A stretch of 64,000 nt of DNA from the NCBI RefSeq assembly GCF_045310525.1, contig NZ_JBJHZY010000001.1:930001-994000 (forward strand). Direction: 5' to 3'. How positions within the stretch are numbered: the first letter of the stretch is position 1; each line of letters begins with the position of its first letter. A program made the position numbers and the translations under genes. The DNA is from Clostridium_AT radicumherbarum (lineage in GTDB: Bacteria; Bacillota; Clostridia; Clostridiales; Clostridiaceae). The notes beneath the pieces are model-generated. The model was not told the origin of the DNA and ran no database searches. It saw only the letters and a list, made by a program, of their open reading frames with translations. Below, in pieces: positions 1 through 8,870 of this stretch.

Positions 1-15
1 GAAGTAGAGGTATTT

Positions 16-1995
16 ATGGAAGAGTATATGCAGTTTATATTAGAAGCATGGGAAGAATTTACTGAAAAAGATAATATTAATCCAAAGGTTAAGAAGGACA
101 TTGCGGAATCCTGGAAGCGATGTAAAAGATATAAGGTTGACTACATGAGTGGTCTTGGGAATGATATATACAAGGTTCCAATAGAAACAAAGGTTAAGGA
201 AAATGCTGAATTAATATCTACGGCTCATCCTATAATGAAAAATTTATATTCTATTGTAGCAGGATCAGGGTTTGCCATAATACTATCCGATAGAGAGGGC
301 TATATAATAGACGTTATTGGTGATGAAGACATTATGCATCGTGCAAATGAACTGAAGTTTGTAAAGGGAGCACTCTGGACTGAAAAAGCAGTGGGTACTA
401 ATGCAATAGGTACAGCTCTTTACCTTGATAAGCCTATACAAACAATAGGAGCAGAGCATTACGGAATTAATCAGCATTCTTGGACTTGTTCGGCAGCACC
501 AATTCACGATGAAGATGGTACAATAATTGGCTGCATTAATATGTCAGGGATTTATTATAAAGCCCATTCTCATACTTTAGGCATTGTAACCTTGGCTGCC
601 GAGGCAATACAAAATCAACTTTCTCTACTTATTTCATATAATCTTTTAAATATTACCTTTGATTCAATTTCAGAGGGAATGATTGTTACTGATAAAAATT
701 TCAATATACAAAGAATAAATGACAGATCAACAAGCATTTTAGGTGTAACCAAGAATGAAATACTTAGAATGAATATTTTAAATATGCTTAAGGGCATAGA
801 TTTAAATGAGATAAGAAGTAATAGCTATAGAAGCTTTAGTAATGTAGATTGTGATATTTATATAAAGGATAAAAGAATTAAATGTATTATTAACACTGTA
901 CCATTGATGGTAAATGAGAAGCTTGAAGGTGTAGTAATTACATTTATTGAAGCTAAATATGTTCATAAGCTAGTTAATAAAATGATTGGCTACAAAGCTT
1001 CCTATAGATTTGAGGATTTTATAACCGGTAATGAAGAAATGAAAAAAGTTATAGAATTTGCAAAAAAAGCATCTAAAAGTGATTGTAATATTCTTATAGA
1101 AGGTGAAAGCGGTACAGGAAAAGAACTAATTGCTCAATCTATTCATAATTACTCCAAAAGATGTGAAGGACCTTTTGTTGCCATAAACTGTGCTTCTATA
1201 CCAAGAGAGCTAGTAGAAAGCGAACTATTTGGCTATGATAGAGGTGCTTTTACTGGAGCAGTAAAGGAAGGCCATCCTGGAAAATTTGAACTTGCAGACG
1301 GAGGCACTATTTTTCTAGATGAAATAGGTGAACTTCCATTAGACATACAATCAAAACTCTTAAGGGTGTTAGATAATAATAAAATTTCTAGAGTTGGCGG
1401 AACCTACGAAAAAGAATTAAATGTAAGAATAATTGGAGCCACAAATAGAAAGCTAAAAGAAGAAATAAATAAGAAAAATTTTCGTGAAGATCTTTATTAT
1501 AGGCTAAATGTAATGAATATAAAAACCCTTCCTCTATACAAAAGGAAGGAAGACATTGAACTGCTTTCAAAGCACTTTGTTAGAAGTTTAAACAATAAAA
1601 ATAAACAGGGAAATAAGGTTATAAGTGAAAAATACATTGAAGCCTTAAAGGAATATAATTGGCCTGGAAATGTACGTGAGCTTAGAAATACTATAGAGAG
1701 AGAATATTATCTTAGCGAAGGTAATACAATAAGTGGTAATTATTCTGAAGAAAAGACAGCTGATAAAGAGAGAGACAATTGGAATATAAGAAATAAAATT
1801 GAAGATGAAGTAGATGAAATTCTAACTTTTGATATTTTAGAAAGAAAAAGCATAGAAAAAGCCTTAAAGTACTGCAGTGGAAATATAAATAAGGCAGCTG
1901 AACTTTTAAATATAAGTCGTGCTACAATATATAGAAAAATCAAAAAATATAATATTAACAATCTATTGTATCAATATGAGAAAAATCCATTATAA
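16..1995 (+). CDS. sigma-54-dependent enhancer-binding activator (AcoR-like, GAF-PAS-AAA-Fis)
   Basis: Bacterial enhancer-binding protein of 659 aa that would use ATP hydrolysis to open sigma-54 promoters. A GAF-like sensory region lies at about residues 60-200 and a PAS-like region at about 215-320. The AAA+ domain has Walker A GESGTGKE from residue 363, the sigma-54 contact loop GAFTGA at 410-415 and a FLDEIGEL Walker B. A Fis-type helix-turn-helix (NKAAELLNISRATIYRKI) lies near 621-645. The start is the ATG 5-6 nt after a weak GTAGAGG; the upstream region is outside the window. A palindromic site and a -24/-12 promoter follow the gene directly, so it probably activates the adjacent dehydrogenase, as AcoR does for acetoin genes. 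The inducer is inferred, not seen. Confidence 0.93.
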   Translation: MEEYMQFILEAWEEFTEKDNINPKVKKDIAESWKRCKRYKVDYMSGLGNDIYKVPIETKVKENAELISTAHPIMKNLYSIVAGSGFAIILSDREGYIIDVIGDEDIMHRANELKFVKGALWTEKAVGTNAIGTALYLDKPIQTIGAEHYGINQHSWTCSAAPIHDEDGTIIGCINMSGIYYKAHSHTLGIVTLAAEAIQNQLSLLISYNLLNITFDSISEGMIVTDKNFNIQRINDRSTSILGVTKNEILRMNILNMLKGIDLNEIRSNSYRSFSNVDCDIYIKDKRIKCIINTVPLMVNEKLEGVVITFIEAKYVHKLVNKMIGYKASYRFEDFITGNEEMKKVIEFAKKASKSDCNILIEGESGTGKELIAQSIHNYSKRCEGPFVAINCASIPRELVESELFGYDRGAFTGAVKEGHPGKFELADGGTIFLDEIGELPLDIQSKLLRVLDNNKISRVGGTYEKELNVRIIGATNRKLKEEINKKNFREDLYYRLNVMNIKTLPLYKRKEDIELLSKHFVRSLNNKNKQGNKVISEKYIEALKEYNWPGNVRELRNTIEREYYLSEGNTISGNYSEEKTADKERDNWNIRNKIEDEVDEILTFDILERKSIEKALKYCSGNINKAAELLNISRATIYRKIKKYNINNLLYQYEKNPL

Positions 1996-2036
1996 TATCT
2001 CAATTTGATACAAGATAAATGTATCAAATTGAGATA
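1996..2036. promoter_or_regulatory. upstream activator site, 16-bp inverted repeat
   Basis: Perfect inverted repeat with 16-nt arms at 1996-2011 and 2021-2036 around a 9-nt spacer; the half-site reads GTATCAAATTGAGAT. A third, imperfect copy (GTATCAATATGAGA, 12 of 14) lies at 1968-1981 inside the end of the activator gene. It sits about 40 bp upstream of the -24 element and is not followed by a T tract, so an activator-binding enhancer is more likely than a terminator. Confidence 0.75.
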
Positions 2037-2045
2037 CAAATTATG

Positions 2046-2074
2046 AAAAGCCTTATTTAAGGCTTTTTTATTTT
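2046..2074 (+). terminator. rho-independent terminator of the activator gene
   Basis: Stem AAAAGCCTT / AAGGCTTTT with a 4-nt loop runs into a T-rich tract. It lies between the activator site and the -24 element, so it isolates the dehydrogenase transcript from the regulator's transcript. Confidence 0.85.
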
Positions 2075-2089
2075 GGCATGGAAATTGCT
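2074..2089 (+). promoter_or_regulatory. sigma-54 (-24/-12) promoter
   Basis: TGGCAT-N5-TTGCT, with GG at 2075-2076 and GC at 2087-2088 separated by exactly 10 nt, matches the sigma-54 consensus. Start of transcription would be near 2100, about 50 nt ahead of the dehydrogenase ATG. Confidence 0.88.
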
Positions 2090-2152
2090 AATAGTATATG
2101 TGAATATATTAACAAGATTGATAAAAAATTATTTATACAGGAGGATTTATTT

Positions 2153-3226
2153 ATGAAGGCAGCATTATGGTATCAAAAGAAGGACGTTAGAGTTGAAGAA
2201 ATTTCAGAGCCAAAGGTAACTGCAGGATCTGTAAAAATTAAAGTAAAATGGTGCGGTATTTGTGGATCAGATTTACATGAATATTTAGCAGGACCTATTT
2301 TTATTCCAGTTGGACAACCTCATCCTCTAAGTGGTGCAACAGCTCCAGTTGTTTTAGGCCATGAGTTCTCAGGAGAAGTTGTAGAAATCGGAGAAGGAGC
2401 TTCAAAATTGAAAGTTGGAGATAGAGTAGTTGTTGAACCGATCGTAGCTTGCGGAAAATGTCCAGCTTGCAAAGAAGGAAAATATAATATTTGTTCTTCT
2501 TTAGGCTTCCATGGGCTTTGTGGAACTGGAGGCGGTTTAGCAGAGTATACAGTATTCCCAGAAGAATATGTGCATAAAATCCCTGAAAGTATGTCTTATG
2601 AACAAGCTGCTTTAATTGAGCCAATTGCAGTTGCGCTTCATTCTATAAGAATTTCTGGCTTTAAGACAGGGGATACAGCTTTAGTATTAGGTTCAGGCCC
2701 TATTGGACTTGCAACAATTGAATGCTTAAAGGCTGCAGGGGCAAGTCTTATAGTAGTACTTCAGAGAAAATCTGTTAGGCAGGAATATGCAAAAAGAGCT
2801 GGTGCAGATGTAGTTCTAGATCCTAATGAAGTTAATATAGCTGATGAAGTTAAAAAACTAACAAACGGGGTAGGTGTTAATGTATCTTTTGAAACAACAG
2901 GAGCAAAGGTTGGTTTTGATACAGGAATTAATAGTTTAAAACATGAAGGAGTTATGGTTGTAACAAGTATATGGGAGGATGAAGTAAGCTTTAATCCTAA
3001 CCTATTAGTATTTTCTGAAAAGAAAATAGTAGGAACCTTAGCCTATAGACATGAATTTCCTGCAACTATTGCTCAAATGAAGGATGGAAGAATAAAGGCA
3101 GAGGGATACATTACAAAGAGAATAGCACTTGAGGATATTGTTGAAGAAGGCTTTGGAGCCTTAACTGGACCAGAAAAGAAGAAACATGTAAAAATAATTG
3201 TTACTCCAGATAAGAGTCTTTTATAA
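2153..3226 (+). CDS. (R,R)-butanediol dehydrogenase / acetoin reductase, zinc MDR family
   Basis: Zinc-dependent medium-chain dehydrogenase of 357 aa, resembling clostridial acetoin reductases that interconvert acetoin and 2,3-butanediol. The catalytic zinc Cys is in CGICGSD (Cys37), followed by GHEFSGEV. The structural zinc Cys cluster is CGKCPACKEGKYNIC, and the Rossmann motif is GSGPIG. The ATG at 2153 is chosen because AGGAGG lies 8 nt upstream; a longer frame from 2078 would start inside the sigma-54 promoter. Sole sigma-54 control implies induction by a specific signal, probably acetoin or a related substrate. Substrate preference cannot be read from sequence alone. Confidence 0.88.
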   Translation: MKAALWYQKKDVRVEEISEPKVTAGSVKIKVKWCGICGSDLHEYLAGPIFIPVGQPHPLSGATAPVVLGHEFSGEVVEIGEGASKLKVGDRVVVEPIVACGKCPACKEGKYNICSSLGFHGLCGTGGGLAEYTVFPEEYVHKIPESMSYEQAALIEPIAVALHSIRISGFKTGDTALVLGSGPIGLATIECLKAAGASLIVVLQRKSVRQEYAKRAGADVVLDPNEVNIADEVKKLTNGVGVNVSFETTGAKVGFDTGINSLKHEGVMVVTSIWEDEVSFNPNLLVFSEKKIVGTLAYRHEFPATIAQMKDGRIKAEGYITKRIALEDIVEEGFGALTGPEKKKHVKIIVTPDKSLL

Positions 3227-3331
3227 TATTTAAAATCTAAGCAAGGTAAAACTATTGAGAACTAATTTTGAAAATTGACTCTTAATAGTTTATTACCATT
3301 TATTCGCAAATCAAATTATGGAGGAATATAT

Positions 3332-4216
3332 ATGTTCGAAATAGTAAAGAAGACAGTTTTAGCTAATCAGATATATTTGATGGAAATAAAAGCACCAAGA
3401 ATAGCTAACTCAGCTAATCCAGGACAATTTTTAATTGTGAAAATGGATGAAAAGGGTGAAAGAATTCCCTTAACAATATGTGATTATGATAAGGAAAAAG
3501 GTACTGTAACAATAGTTTTTCAAACTGTAGGTAACTCTACCAATGAAATGGCAGATTATGAAGAAGGAGGATTCTTTACTGATGTGGTTGGACCCCTTGG
3601 AACTCACTCAGAATTTGTAAATGAAGAGGCAGAAGCTTTAAAAAAGAAAAAAGTAATTTTTATTGCCGGCGGTGTAGGAACTGCCCCGGTATATCCACAG
3701 GTTAAATGGTTATCAGAGCATGGAGTAAAGGCAGATGTAATAATAGGAGCAAAAACTAAGGATCTAGTTATCTTAGAGGAGAAAATGAAGGCAGTAGCAG
3801 GAGAGGTATATGTTGCAACTGATGATGGTTCCTATGGCTATAAAGGACTTGTAACTAATTTATTAAAGGAACTTGTAGAAAAGCAAGGGAAAAAATATGA
3901 TGAGGTTATTGCTATTGGTCCAATGATAATGATGAAGTTCGTTTCAAGGCTAACAGAAGAATTAAATTTAAAAACTATAGTAAGCCTGAACACCTTAATG
4001 GTGGATGGAACAGGAATGTGTGGAGCATGTAGAGTCACAGTAGGCGGAAAGATTAAGTTTGCTTGTGTAGACGGACCTGAATTTGATGGACATCTTGTAA
4101 ATTTTGATGAGGCTATGAGAAGACAAACTATGTATAAATCTGAAGAAGCAAAATCTGAATTTAAAAAAGAACATGCAAATGAAGGCGGTCATAAATGCAG
4201 CTGTGATGCAGTGTAA
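3332..4216 (+). CDS. nfnA: NADH-dependent ferredoxin:NADP+ oxidoreductase, small subunit
   Basis: FAD/NAD-binding subunit (294 aa) of the NfnAB/SudAB complex, which couples NADH and reduced ferredoxin oxidation to NADP+ reduction by flavin-based electron bifurcation. The start ATG follows GGAGG by 7 nt. A ferredoxin-reductase-type beta-barrel is followed by the nucleotide-binding glycine motif GGVGTAPVYP. A [2Fe-2S] Cys set (GTGMCGACRVTVGG then FACVDGPEFDGH) is typical of dihydroorotate dehydrogenase electron-transfer-type subunits. The C-terminus ends in an extra Cys pair (KCSC). nfnB follows after 40 nt. The frame could be called a dihydroorotate dehydrogenase subunit, but the partner gene argues for NfnA. 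Confidence 0.88.
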   Translation: MFEIVKKTVLANQIYLMEIKAPRIANSANPGQFLIVKMDEKGERIPLTICDYDKEKGTVTIVFQTVGNSTNEMADYEEGGFFTDVVGPLGTHSEFVNEEAEALKKKKVIFIAGGVGTAPVYPQVKWLSEHGVKADVIIGAKTKDLVILEEKMKAVAGEVYVATDDGSYGYKGLVTNLLKELVEKQGKKYDEVIAIGPMIMMKFVSRLTEELNLKTIVSLNTLMVDGTGMCGACRVTVGGKIKFACVDGPEFDGHLVNFDEAMRRQTMYKSEEAKSEFKKEHANEGGHKCSCDAV

Positions 4217-4256
4217 CTTAAAATATATTGACATATACAATATGGAGGAAGTAAAT

Positions 4257-5636
4257 ATGGATAGAATGAAGAGAGTGCCAGTATTGGAACAAGATCCAAA
4301 TCTAAGAAGAGCAAACTTTGATGAGGTATGCTTAGGTTATACAGAAGAAGAAGCTGTAGCCGAAGCTTCAAGATGCTTAAGCTGTAAGAAGCCCTTGTGT
4401 GTTACAAAGTGTCCAGTTACAATTAGTATTCCAGAATTTATACAATATATAAAAAACAGAGAATTTGAGGAAGCTGCAAAGGTTATTGCAAGATCAAGTG
4501 CACTTCCTGCAGTATGCGGAAGAGTTTGTCCGCAGGAAACTCAATGTGAAGGAAAATGTGTGCTTGGCATAAAAGGCGAAGCAGTAGCAATTGGAAAACT
4601 AGAAAGGTTTATAGCTGATTGGTCTAGAGAAAACAATGTTGATTTGTCCGAAACTTTGCCTAGTAACGGCAAGAAAGTTGCAATTATTGGAAGCGGCCCT
4701 GCTGGACTCACCTGTGCAGGAGATTTAGCAAAGCTTGGCTATCAAGTTGATATATTCGAAGCTCTGCATGAGCCTGGGGGAGTTTTAGTTTATGGTATTC
4801 CAGAGTTTAGACTGCCCAAAAACACCGTTGTTAAGCATGAAGTAGAAAATGTTAAAAAATTAGGTGTAAATATTGAAACAGATGTAATTATTGGAAAGAC
4901 ATTAACTATAGATGAGCTTATAGAAAATGAGCATTACGATGCAGTTTTTATTGGTTCAGGAGCAGGACTGCCGAAATTTATGGGTATCCCTGGAGAAAAT
5001 CTAAATGGTGTTTTCTCAGCAAACGAATTTTTAACTAGAAATAATTTAATGAAGGCCTATAGAGAGGATTATTCCACTCCCATAAAAGTAGGAAAGAAGG
5101 CGGCTGTAGTTGGTGGAGGAAATGTTGCAATGGATGCTGCAAGAACTGCTTTAAGACTTGGAGCTGAGGTTCACATAGTATATAGAAGAAGTGAAAATGA
5201 ACTTCCTGCTAGAGCTGAAGAAGTTCATCATGCAAAAGAAGAGGGAATTATCTTTGACCTTCTGACAAATCCAACAGAAATAGTAGCTGATGATAATGGA
5301 TGGGTTAAAGGAATGAAATGTGTAAAGATGGAACTAAGTGAGCCTGATGCATCAGGCAGAAGAAAACCTGTAGAAATTCCTAATACTGAGTATTTTCAGG
5401 AATTTGATACAATAATCATGTCACTTGGAACATCACCAAACCCGCTAATTGCTTCCACAACAAAGGAACTTGATATAGACAAGAGAAAATGCATTGTTGC
5501 TGAAGAGGAAACAGGACAAACTACAAAGGAAAAAGTATTCGCTGGTGGAGATGCTGTCACTGGAGCTGCCACAGTAATATTAGCAATGGGAGCAGGAAAG
5601 AGAGCTGCTGAAGCTATTCACAAGATGCTCTCTTAA
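4257..5636 (+). CDS. nfnB: NADH-dependent ferredoxin:NADP+ oxidoreductase, large subunit (GltD-like)
   Basis: Large NfnB subunit (459 aa), homologous to the glutamate synthase small chain. The N-terminal domain binds two [4Fe-4S] clusters through Cys in CLSCKKPLCVTKCPV and CGRVCPQETQCEGKC. It is followed by two Rossmann folds, FAD-binding GSGPAGLTCAGDLA and NADPH-binding GGGNVAMDAARTA. GGAGG sits 8 nt before the chosen ATG. Adjacent nfnA makes bifurcating transhydrogenase the best call over a free-standing glutamate synthase subunit, since no gltA large subunit is near. Whether it shares the sigma-54 transcript upstream is unproven: no terminator is obvious in the 105 nt after the dehydrogenase. 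Confidence 0.88.
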   Translation: MDRMKRVPVLEQDPNLRRANFDEVCLGYTEEEAVAEASRCLSCKKPLCVTKCPVTISIPEFIQYIKNREFEEAAKVIARSSALPAVCGRVCPQETQCEGKCVLGIKGEAVAIGKLERFIADWSRENNVDLSETLPSNGKKVAIIGSGPAGLTCAGDLAKLGYQVDIFEALHEPGGVLVYGIPEFRLPKNTVVKHEVENVKKLGVNIETDVIIGKTLTIDELIENEHYDAVFIGSGAGLPKFMGIPGENLNGVFSANEFLTRNNLMKAYREDYSTPIKVGKKAAVVGGGNVAMDAARTALRLGAEVHIVYRRSENELPARAEEVHHAKEEGIIFDLLTNPTEIVADDNGWVKGMKCVKMELSEPDASGRRKPVEIPNTEYFQEFDTIIMSLGTSPNPLIASTTKELDIDKRKCIVAEEETGQTTKEKVFAGGDAVTGAATVILAMGAGKRAAEAIHKMLS

Positions 5637-5687
5637 ATTAAATCTAAAACACAGGCGATTTTATAAGGCTTATTAGTATTTAAGAGT

Positions 5688-5724
5688 TAAACCTAGAAAA
5701 TGATTTATATTTTCTAGGTTTTTT
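5688..5724 (+). terminator. rho-independent terminator after nfnB
   Basis: A 13-bp perfect stem (AAACCTAGAAAAT / ATTTTCTAGGTTT) with a 7-nt loop and a T tract closes the dehydrogenase-nfnAB unit. Confidence 0.9.
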
Positions 5725-6125
5725 ATGTGAAATGATTTGTGTAATTATGAATACTAAATTATAAAATCAGTTTATGATATTAAATATGCAATATTGTACT
5801 TCGTGAATGAAAATACATACAATCCTTCATAAACTGCAAGATTATAAACTAGTAAATTCAATAATGAATTCAAAAATTCAATAAATCTACAATTGAATTT
5901 TTGTGATAACGTATTCATATGCGCTGATATGAGCCAATTTGATAAAATTAATTAAAAGAGGAAACAATGAAAATATAAATTGCAAAATATTTTAAATTTC
6001 ATTCATTTTTTCAAAAAATGATATTGACAATATTCAAAATTGCATTTATTATTATTTATAAAATACGAGTCACGGTTAATACATAGGACTTTTGTATTTT
6101 ATTTGACATAATTGGAGGGGGTAAA
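5725..6125. promoter_or_regulatory. opp leader region with promoter, operator-like palindrome and inverted repeat
   Basis: Gene-free stretch of 401 nt. A strong sigma-A promoter TTGACA (6024-6029), 17-nt spacer, TATTAT (6047-6052) precedes oppA. A 19-nt palindrome (6003-6021, TCATTTTTT-C-AAAAAATGA) abuts the -35 and is a candidate operator. A further inverted repeat with 12-nt arms (5871-5882 and 5892-5903, CAAAAATTCAAT) lies upstream and has no T tract. I saw no riboswitch consensus. Confidence 0.6.
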
Positions 6126-7778
6126 ATGAATAGTATTAAGAAGATTGTGTCTCTGGCCATGGTAATGGCTATGACAGTCAGCTTAACAGCTTGCGGTGGG
6201 GGAAAAACTGCAAGTACAGGTGCTGCTGGAGACACATCAAAAGCTTCAGGACAAACTCTGAAGGCTCAATTAGATGTTGAAGTGGCATCAATGGATCCTC
6301 AAGTTGCAACAGACGGTACTTCGTTTGAAGTTATTGCAGATGTTACAGAAGGCTTATATTCTCTTGACAAGGTAGGTTCACCAGTTTTGGCCTTAGCAAA
6401 GGATGCAAAGAAAAGTGCTGATGGACTAACTTATACCTTTACACTAAAGGATGCTAAATGGTCAAATGGTACGCCTGTAACAGCAAAAGACTTTGTATTT
6501 GCCTGGAGACGTCTTGTTGATCCAAAAACAGCCAGTGAATATGCTTTTATAGCTGGTGTAGCAGGTATTAAAAATGCAGATGATATTGCTGCAGGCAAAA
6601 AGAAAATAGAAGAATTAGGTGTAACAGCTAAAGATGATAAAACTCTGGTAGTAGAACTATCACATCCAGTTACCTTCTTTGAATCATTAATGGCTTTTCC
6701 TTCTTTCCTTCCAGTAAATGAGGCATTTTGTAAACAAGCTGGAGGTAAATTTGCAACCTCACCTGATACTATTTTAAGCAATGGTCCATTTAAAATTAAA
6801 TCCTATGAACCAGCTGCAACGTCAATAGCACTTGAAAAGAATCCGGATTACTGGGATGCAGCAGAAGTTAAACTTGGGGGTATTCAATATCAGGTAATAA
6901 AAGATGCACAGCAAGCTATGCTTTCCTATAAAAATGGAGATGTAGATGTTGCTAATCTTCAAGGAGAACAAGTAGATCAGTTTAAAGCTGATCCAGAATT
7001 CCATACAATTCAAGAGGGCTATTTATGGTATATTTCTCCTAACCAAAAGGTTGCCGGACTAGAAAACTTAAATCTACGTATGGCATTAGCATTATCCTAT
7101 GATAAGAAGGCAATAGTTGACAACATATTGAAGGATGGTTCTACTCCAGCAGACTTTGCAATACCTGCTTTACTAGCAACAGGTCCTGACAAAAAAGACT
7201 TCCGTGCTACTACTGGAACTTATCTTTCTACTGATAAAGCAAAAGCTGTAGATTACTTCAACAAAGCAAAACAGGAACTAGGGAAAAGTTCCTTCACATA
7301 TACTTTAATTGTTGAGGATACAGAATCTGCTCAAAATGTAGCTCAATTTATTCAGTCAGAAATTCAAAACACTCTTAAAGGCGTTACTATAAAAATTGAA
7401 ACTATGCCTAAGAAAAATAGACTTGAAAGGATGAGACAAGGTCAATATGACTTAGGCTTAACTAGATGGGGACCAGATTATGCAGATCCAATGACTTATT
7501 TAGATATGTGGATTACAGGAGCATCTAACAATTCTGGCAAATGGTCTAATGCTGAATATGATGCTATCATTAAATCTGCAAAAGATGGAGAGCTTTCTCT
7601 AAATCCTGAAAAGAGATGGGAAGCATTAAAGAAGGCTGAAGGAATGGTAATGGATCAAGCAGTAATATTTCCAGTATATCAAAAAGGAAGTGCTGTTTTG
7701 ATAAAGAAAAATGTTTCTGGAGTAGAGTACCATTCGGTTGGTATACCTAGAATTTTAAAAAATGCCTCAAAAAATTAA
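6126..7778 (+). CDS. oppA: oligopeptide ABC transporter substrate-binding lipoprotein
   Basis: SBP_bac_5 family peptide-binding protein (550 aa) anchored outside the membrane as a lipoprotein: a hydrophobic signal ends in lipobox LTAC with the lipidated Cys at 23. The family signature region (TYTFTLKDAKWSNGTPVTAKDFVFAWRR, here written as several joined motifs: LKDAKWSNG and TAKDFVFAWRR) is near residues 105-130. A good GGAGGGG ribosome site precedes the ATG. First gene of oppABCDF; an attenuator-like hairpin before oppB would give more binding protein than permease, the usual stoichiometry. Ligand (peptide length) is not predictable here. Confidence 0.92.
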   Translation: MNSIKKIVSLAMVMAMTVSLTACGGGKTASTGAAGDTSKASGQTLKAQLDVEVASMDPQVATDGTSFEVIADVTEGLYSLDKVGSPVLALAKDAKKSADGLTYTFTLKDAKWSNGTPVTAKDFVFAWRRLVDPKTASEYAFIAGVAGIKNADDIAAGKKKIEELGVTAKDDKTLVVELSHPVTFFESLMAFPSFLPVNEAFCKQAGGKFATSPDTILSNGPFKIKSYEPAATSIALEKNPDYWDAAEVKLGGIQYQVIKDAQQAMLSYKNGDVDVANLQGEQVDQFKADPEFHTIQEGYLWYISPNQKVAGLENLNLRMALALSYDKKAIVDNILKDGSTPADFAIPALLATGPDKKDFRATTGTYLSTDKAKAVDYFNKAKQELGKSSFTYTLIVEDTESAQNVAQFIQSEIQNTLKGVTIKIETMPKKNRLERMRQGQYDLGLTRWGPDYADPMTYLDMWITGASNNSGKWSNAEYDAIIKSAKDGELSLNPEKRWEALKKAEGMVMDQAVIFPVYQKGSAVLIKKNVSGVEYHSVGIPRILKNASKN

Positions 7779-7800
7779 AACTTTATAACCATTATTATTT

Positions 7801-7836
7801 ATTACAGTGGTTAGCTTATAACCACTGTAATTTCTT
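7801..7836 (+). terminator. intercistronic hairpin (partial terminator) between oppA and oppB
   Basis: A 13-bp perfect stem (7801-7813 / 7819-7831) followed by TTTCTTT. Its position after the binding-protein gene of an ABC operon suggests partial termination or 3'-end stabilisation of oppA mRNA. Confidence 0.75.
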
Positions 7837-7842
7837 TAGAGG

Positions 7843-7915
7843 TTAAAGTCCTAAATGGACTTTAACGAGTTATTTGCGAGTGGGAACGAGTAAGTTAAAT
7901 TACTCAGTGTTCCGA
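7843..7915 (+). repeat. dispersed two-hairpin RNA-like element, copy 1
   Basis: Hairpin 1 is TTAAAGTCC-TAAAT-GGACTTTAA. Hairpin 2 pairs GAGTTATTT (7867-7875) with AAATTACTC (7897-7905), 8 of 9 pairs. It ends in CAGTGTTCCGA and is followed at once by AAAGGAGG, the oppB ribosome site. Related copies are at 27456-27773 and 43825-43890. See findings for the compensatory changes. Confidence 0.8.
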
Positions 7916-7931
7916 CGAAAGGAGGAAAAGG

Positions 7932-8870
7932 TTGAAAAAGTATTTACTTAAGAGAATCGCAGTTTCCATAGCTACGTTACTTGTAATTTTATTGATATTA
8001 TTCTTAATGCTTCAGTTTATGCCAGGTTCACCATTTAATGATGAAAAATTATCAGCAGATCAAATTGCATTATTAAATGCAAAGTATGGGTTAGATAAAT
8101 CAGTACTTATAAGATTTATAACCTATGTTAAAAATATGCTTACAGGAGACTTTGGTGTTTCTTATTCCATTTCAAAAAACACCCCTATTTCATCTCTGCT
8201 TCAAACAAGGCTGCCAATATCACTGCAGATTGGGGGACAATCAGTCTTACTAGGAACTATAATTGGACTAATTTTAGGAATAATTGCCGCCTTAAAGCAC
8301 AATACAATTTGGGATACTCTTACTACAGTAATTTCAGTAATAGGTGTGAGCCTGCCTTCCTATGTATTTGCACTTGCTTTATCTTATTCTTTAGGGTACA
8401 AACTTAAGTTGTTTCCATTATTATATTCAAACGACATACCATTTAAATCCTCAACCCTTCCAACTGTGGCATTATGTATGTTTACAATTGCCACAATAGC
8501 TCGTTTTACAAGGACGGAAATGCTTGAGGTGCTGGATTCGGATTATATACTATTAGCAGAAAGTAAAGGAATTAGCGGCTTTAAGCTGATTTTTAGACAT
8601 GAATTAAGAAATGCCTTAATCCCAATTATTACAGTGTTAGCACCTCTAGTGGTTGGACTCATGACAGGAAGTCTAGTTATTGAAAAGATATTTTCAATTC
8701 CTGGAATAGGAAGTCTTTTAGTAACTGCCATACAATCCAATGATTATAACGTTATCGTAGCATTAGCCTTTATATATAGTGCAATGTATATTGGTATTAT
8801 GCTTGTAGTAGATGTGCTGTATGGTATTATTGACCCAAGAATTAGACTGGCAAAGGAGGTTAATAGCTAA
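7932..8870 (+). CDS. oppB: oligopeptide ABC transporter permease
   Basis: Integral membrane permease (312 aa) of the BPD_transp_1 family with about six membrane segments. It has the N-terminal OppB-like stretch (LRFMPGSPF-like, here LQFMPGSPF) and the cytoplasmic EAA loop (AESKGISGFKLIFRHELRNALIPIIT) that contacts the ATPases; that loop is given here as its two halves, AESKGISG and RHELRNALIPI. It starts with TTG at 7932, 6 nt after AAAGGAGG, which is supplied by the end of the repeat element. oppC begins on the base after the stop codon. Confidence 0.92.
   Translation: MKKYLLKRIAVSIATLLVILLILFLMLQFMPGSPFNDEKLSADQIALLNAKYGLDKSVLIRFITYVKNMLTGDFGVSYSISKNTPISSLLQTRLPISLQIGGQSVLLGTIIGLILGIIAALKHNTIWDTLTTVISVIGVSLPSYVFALALSYSLGYKLKLFPLLYSNDIPFKSSTLPTVALCMFTIATIARFTRTEMLEVLDSDYILLAESKGISGFKLIFRHELRNALIPIITVLAPLVVGLMTGSLVIEKIFSIPGIGSLLVTAIQSNDYNVIVALAFIYSAMYIGIMLVVDVLYGIIDPRIRLAKEVNS

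Noticed and set aside
1996..2036. 16-bp inverted repeat as the activator gene's terminator
   Set aside because: It lacks a T tract and a proper terminator lies just after it at 2046-2074.
3275..3331. Upstream extension of nfnA
   Set aside because: The added residues precede the GGAGG and do not match the NfnA start.
6431..6781. Minus-strand frame opposite oppA
   Set aside because: Antisense shadow of a well-supported lipoprotein gene; no independent evidence.
7843..7915. Two-hairpin element considered as a known self-cleaving ribozyme or riboswitch
   Set aside because: I could not find hammerhead, twister or HDV core bases, nor any aptamer consensus I know; it is also repeated in unrelated operons.
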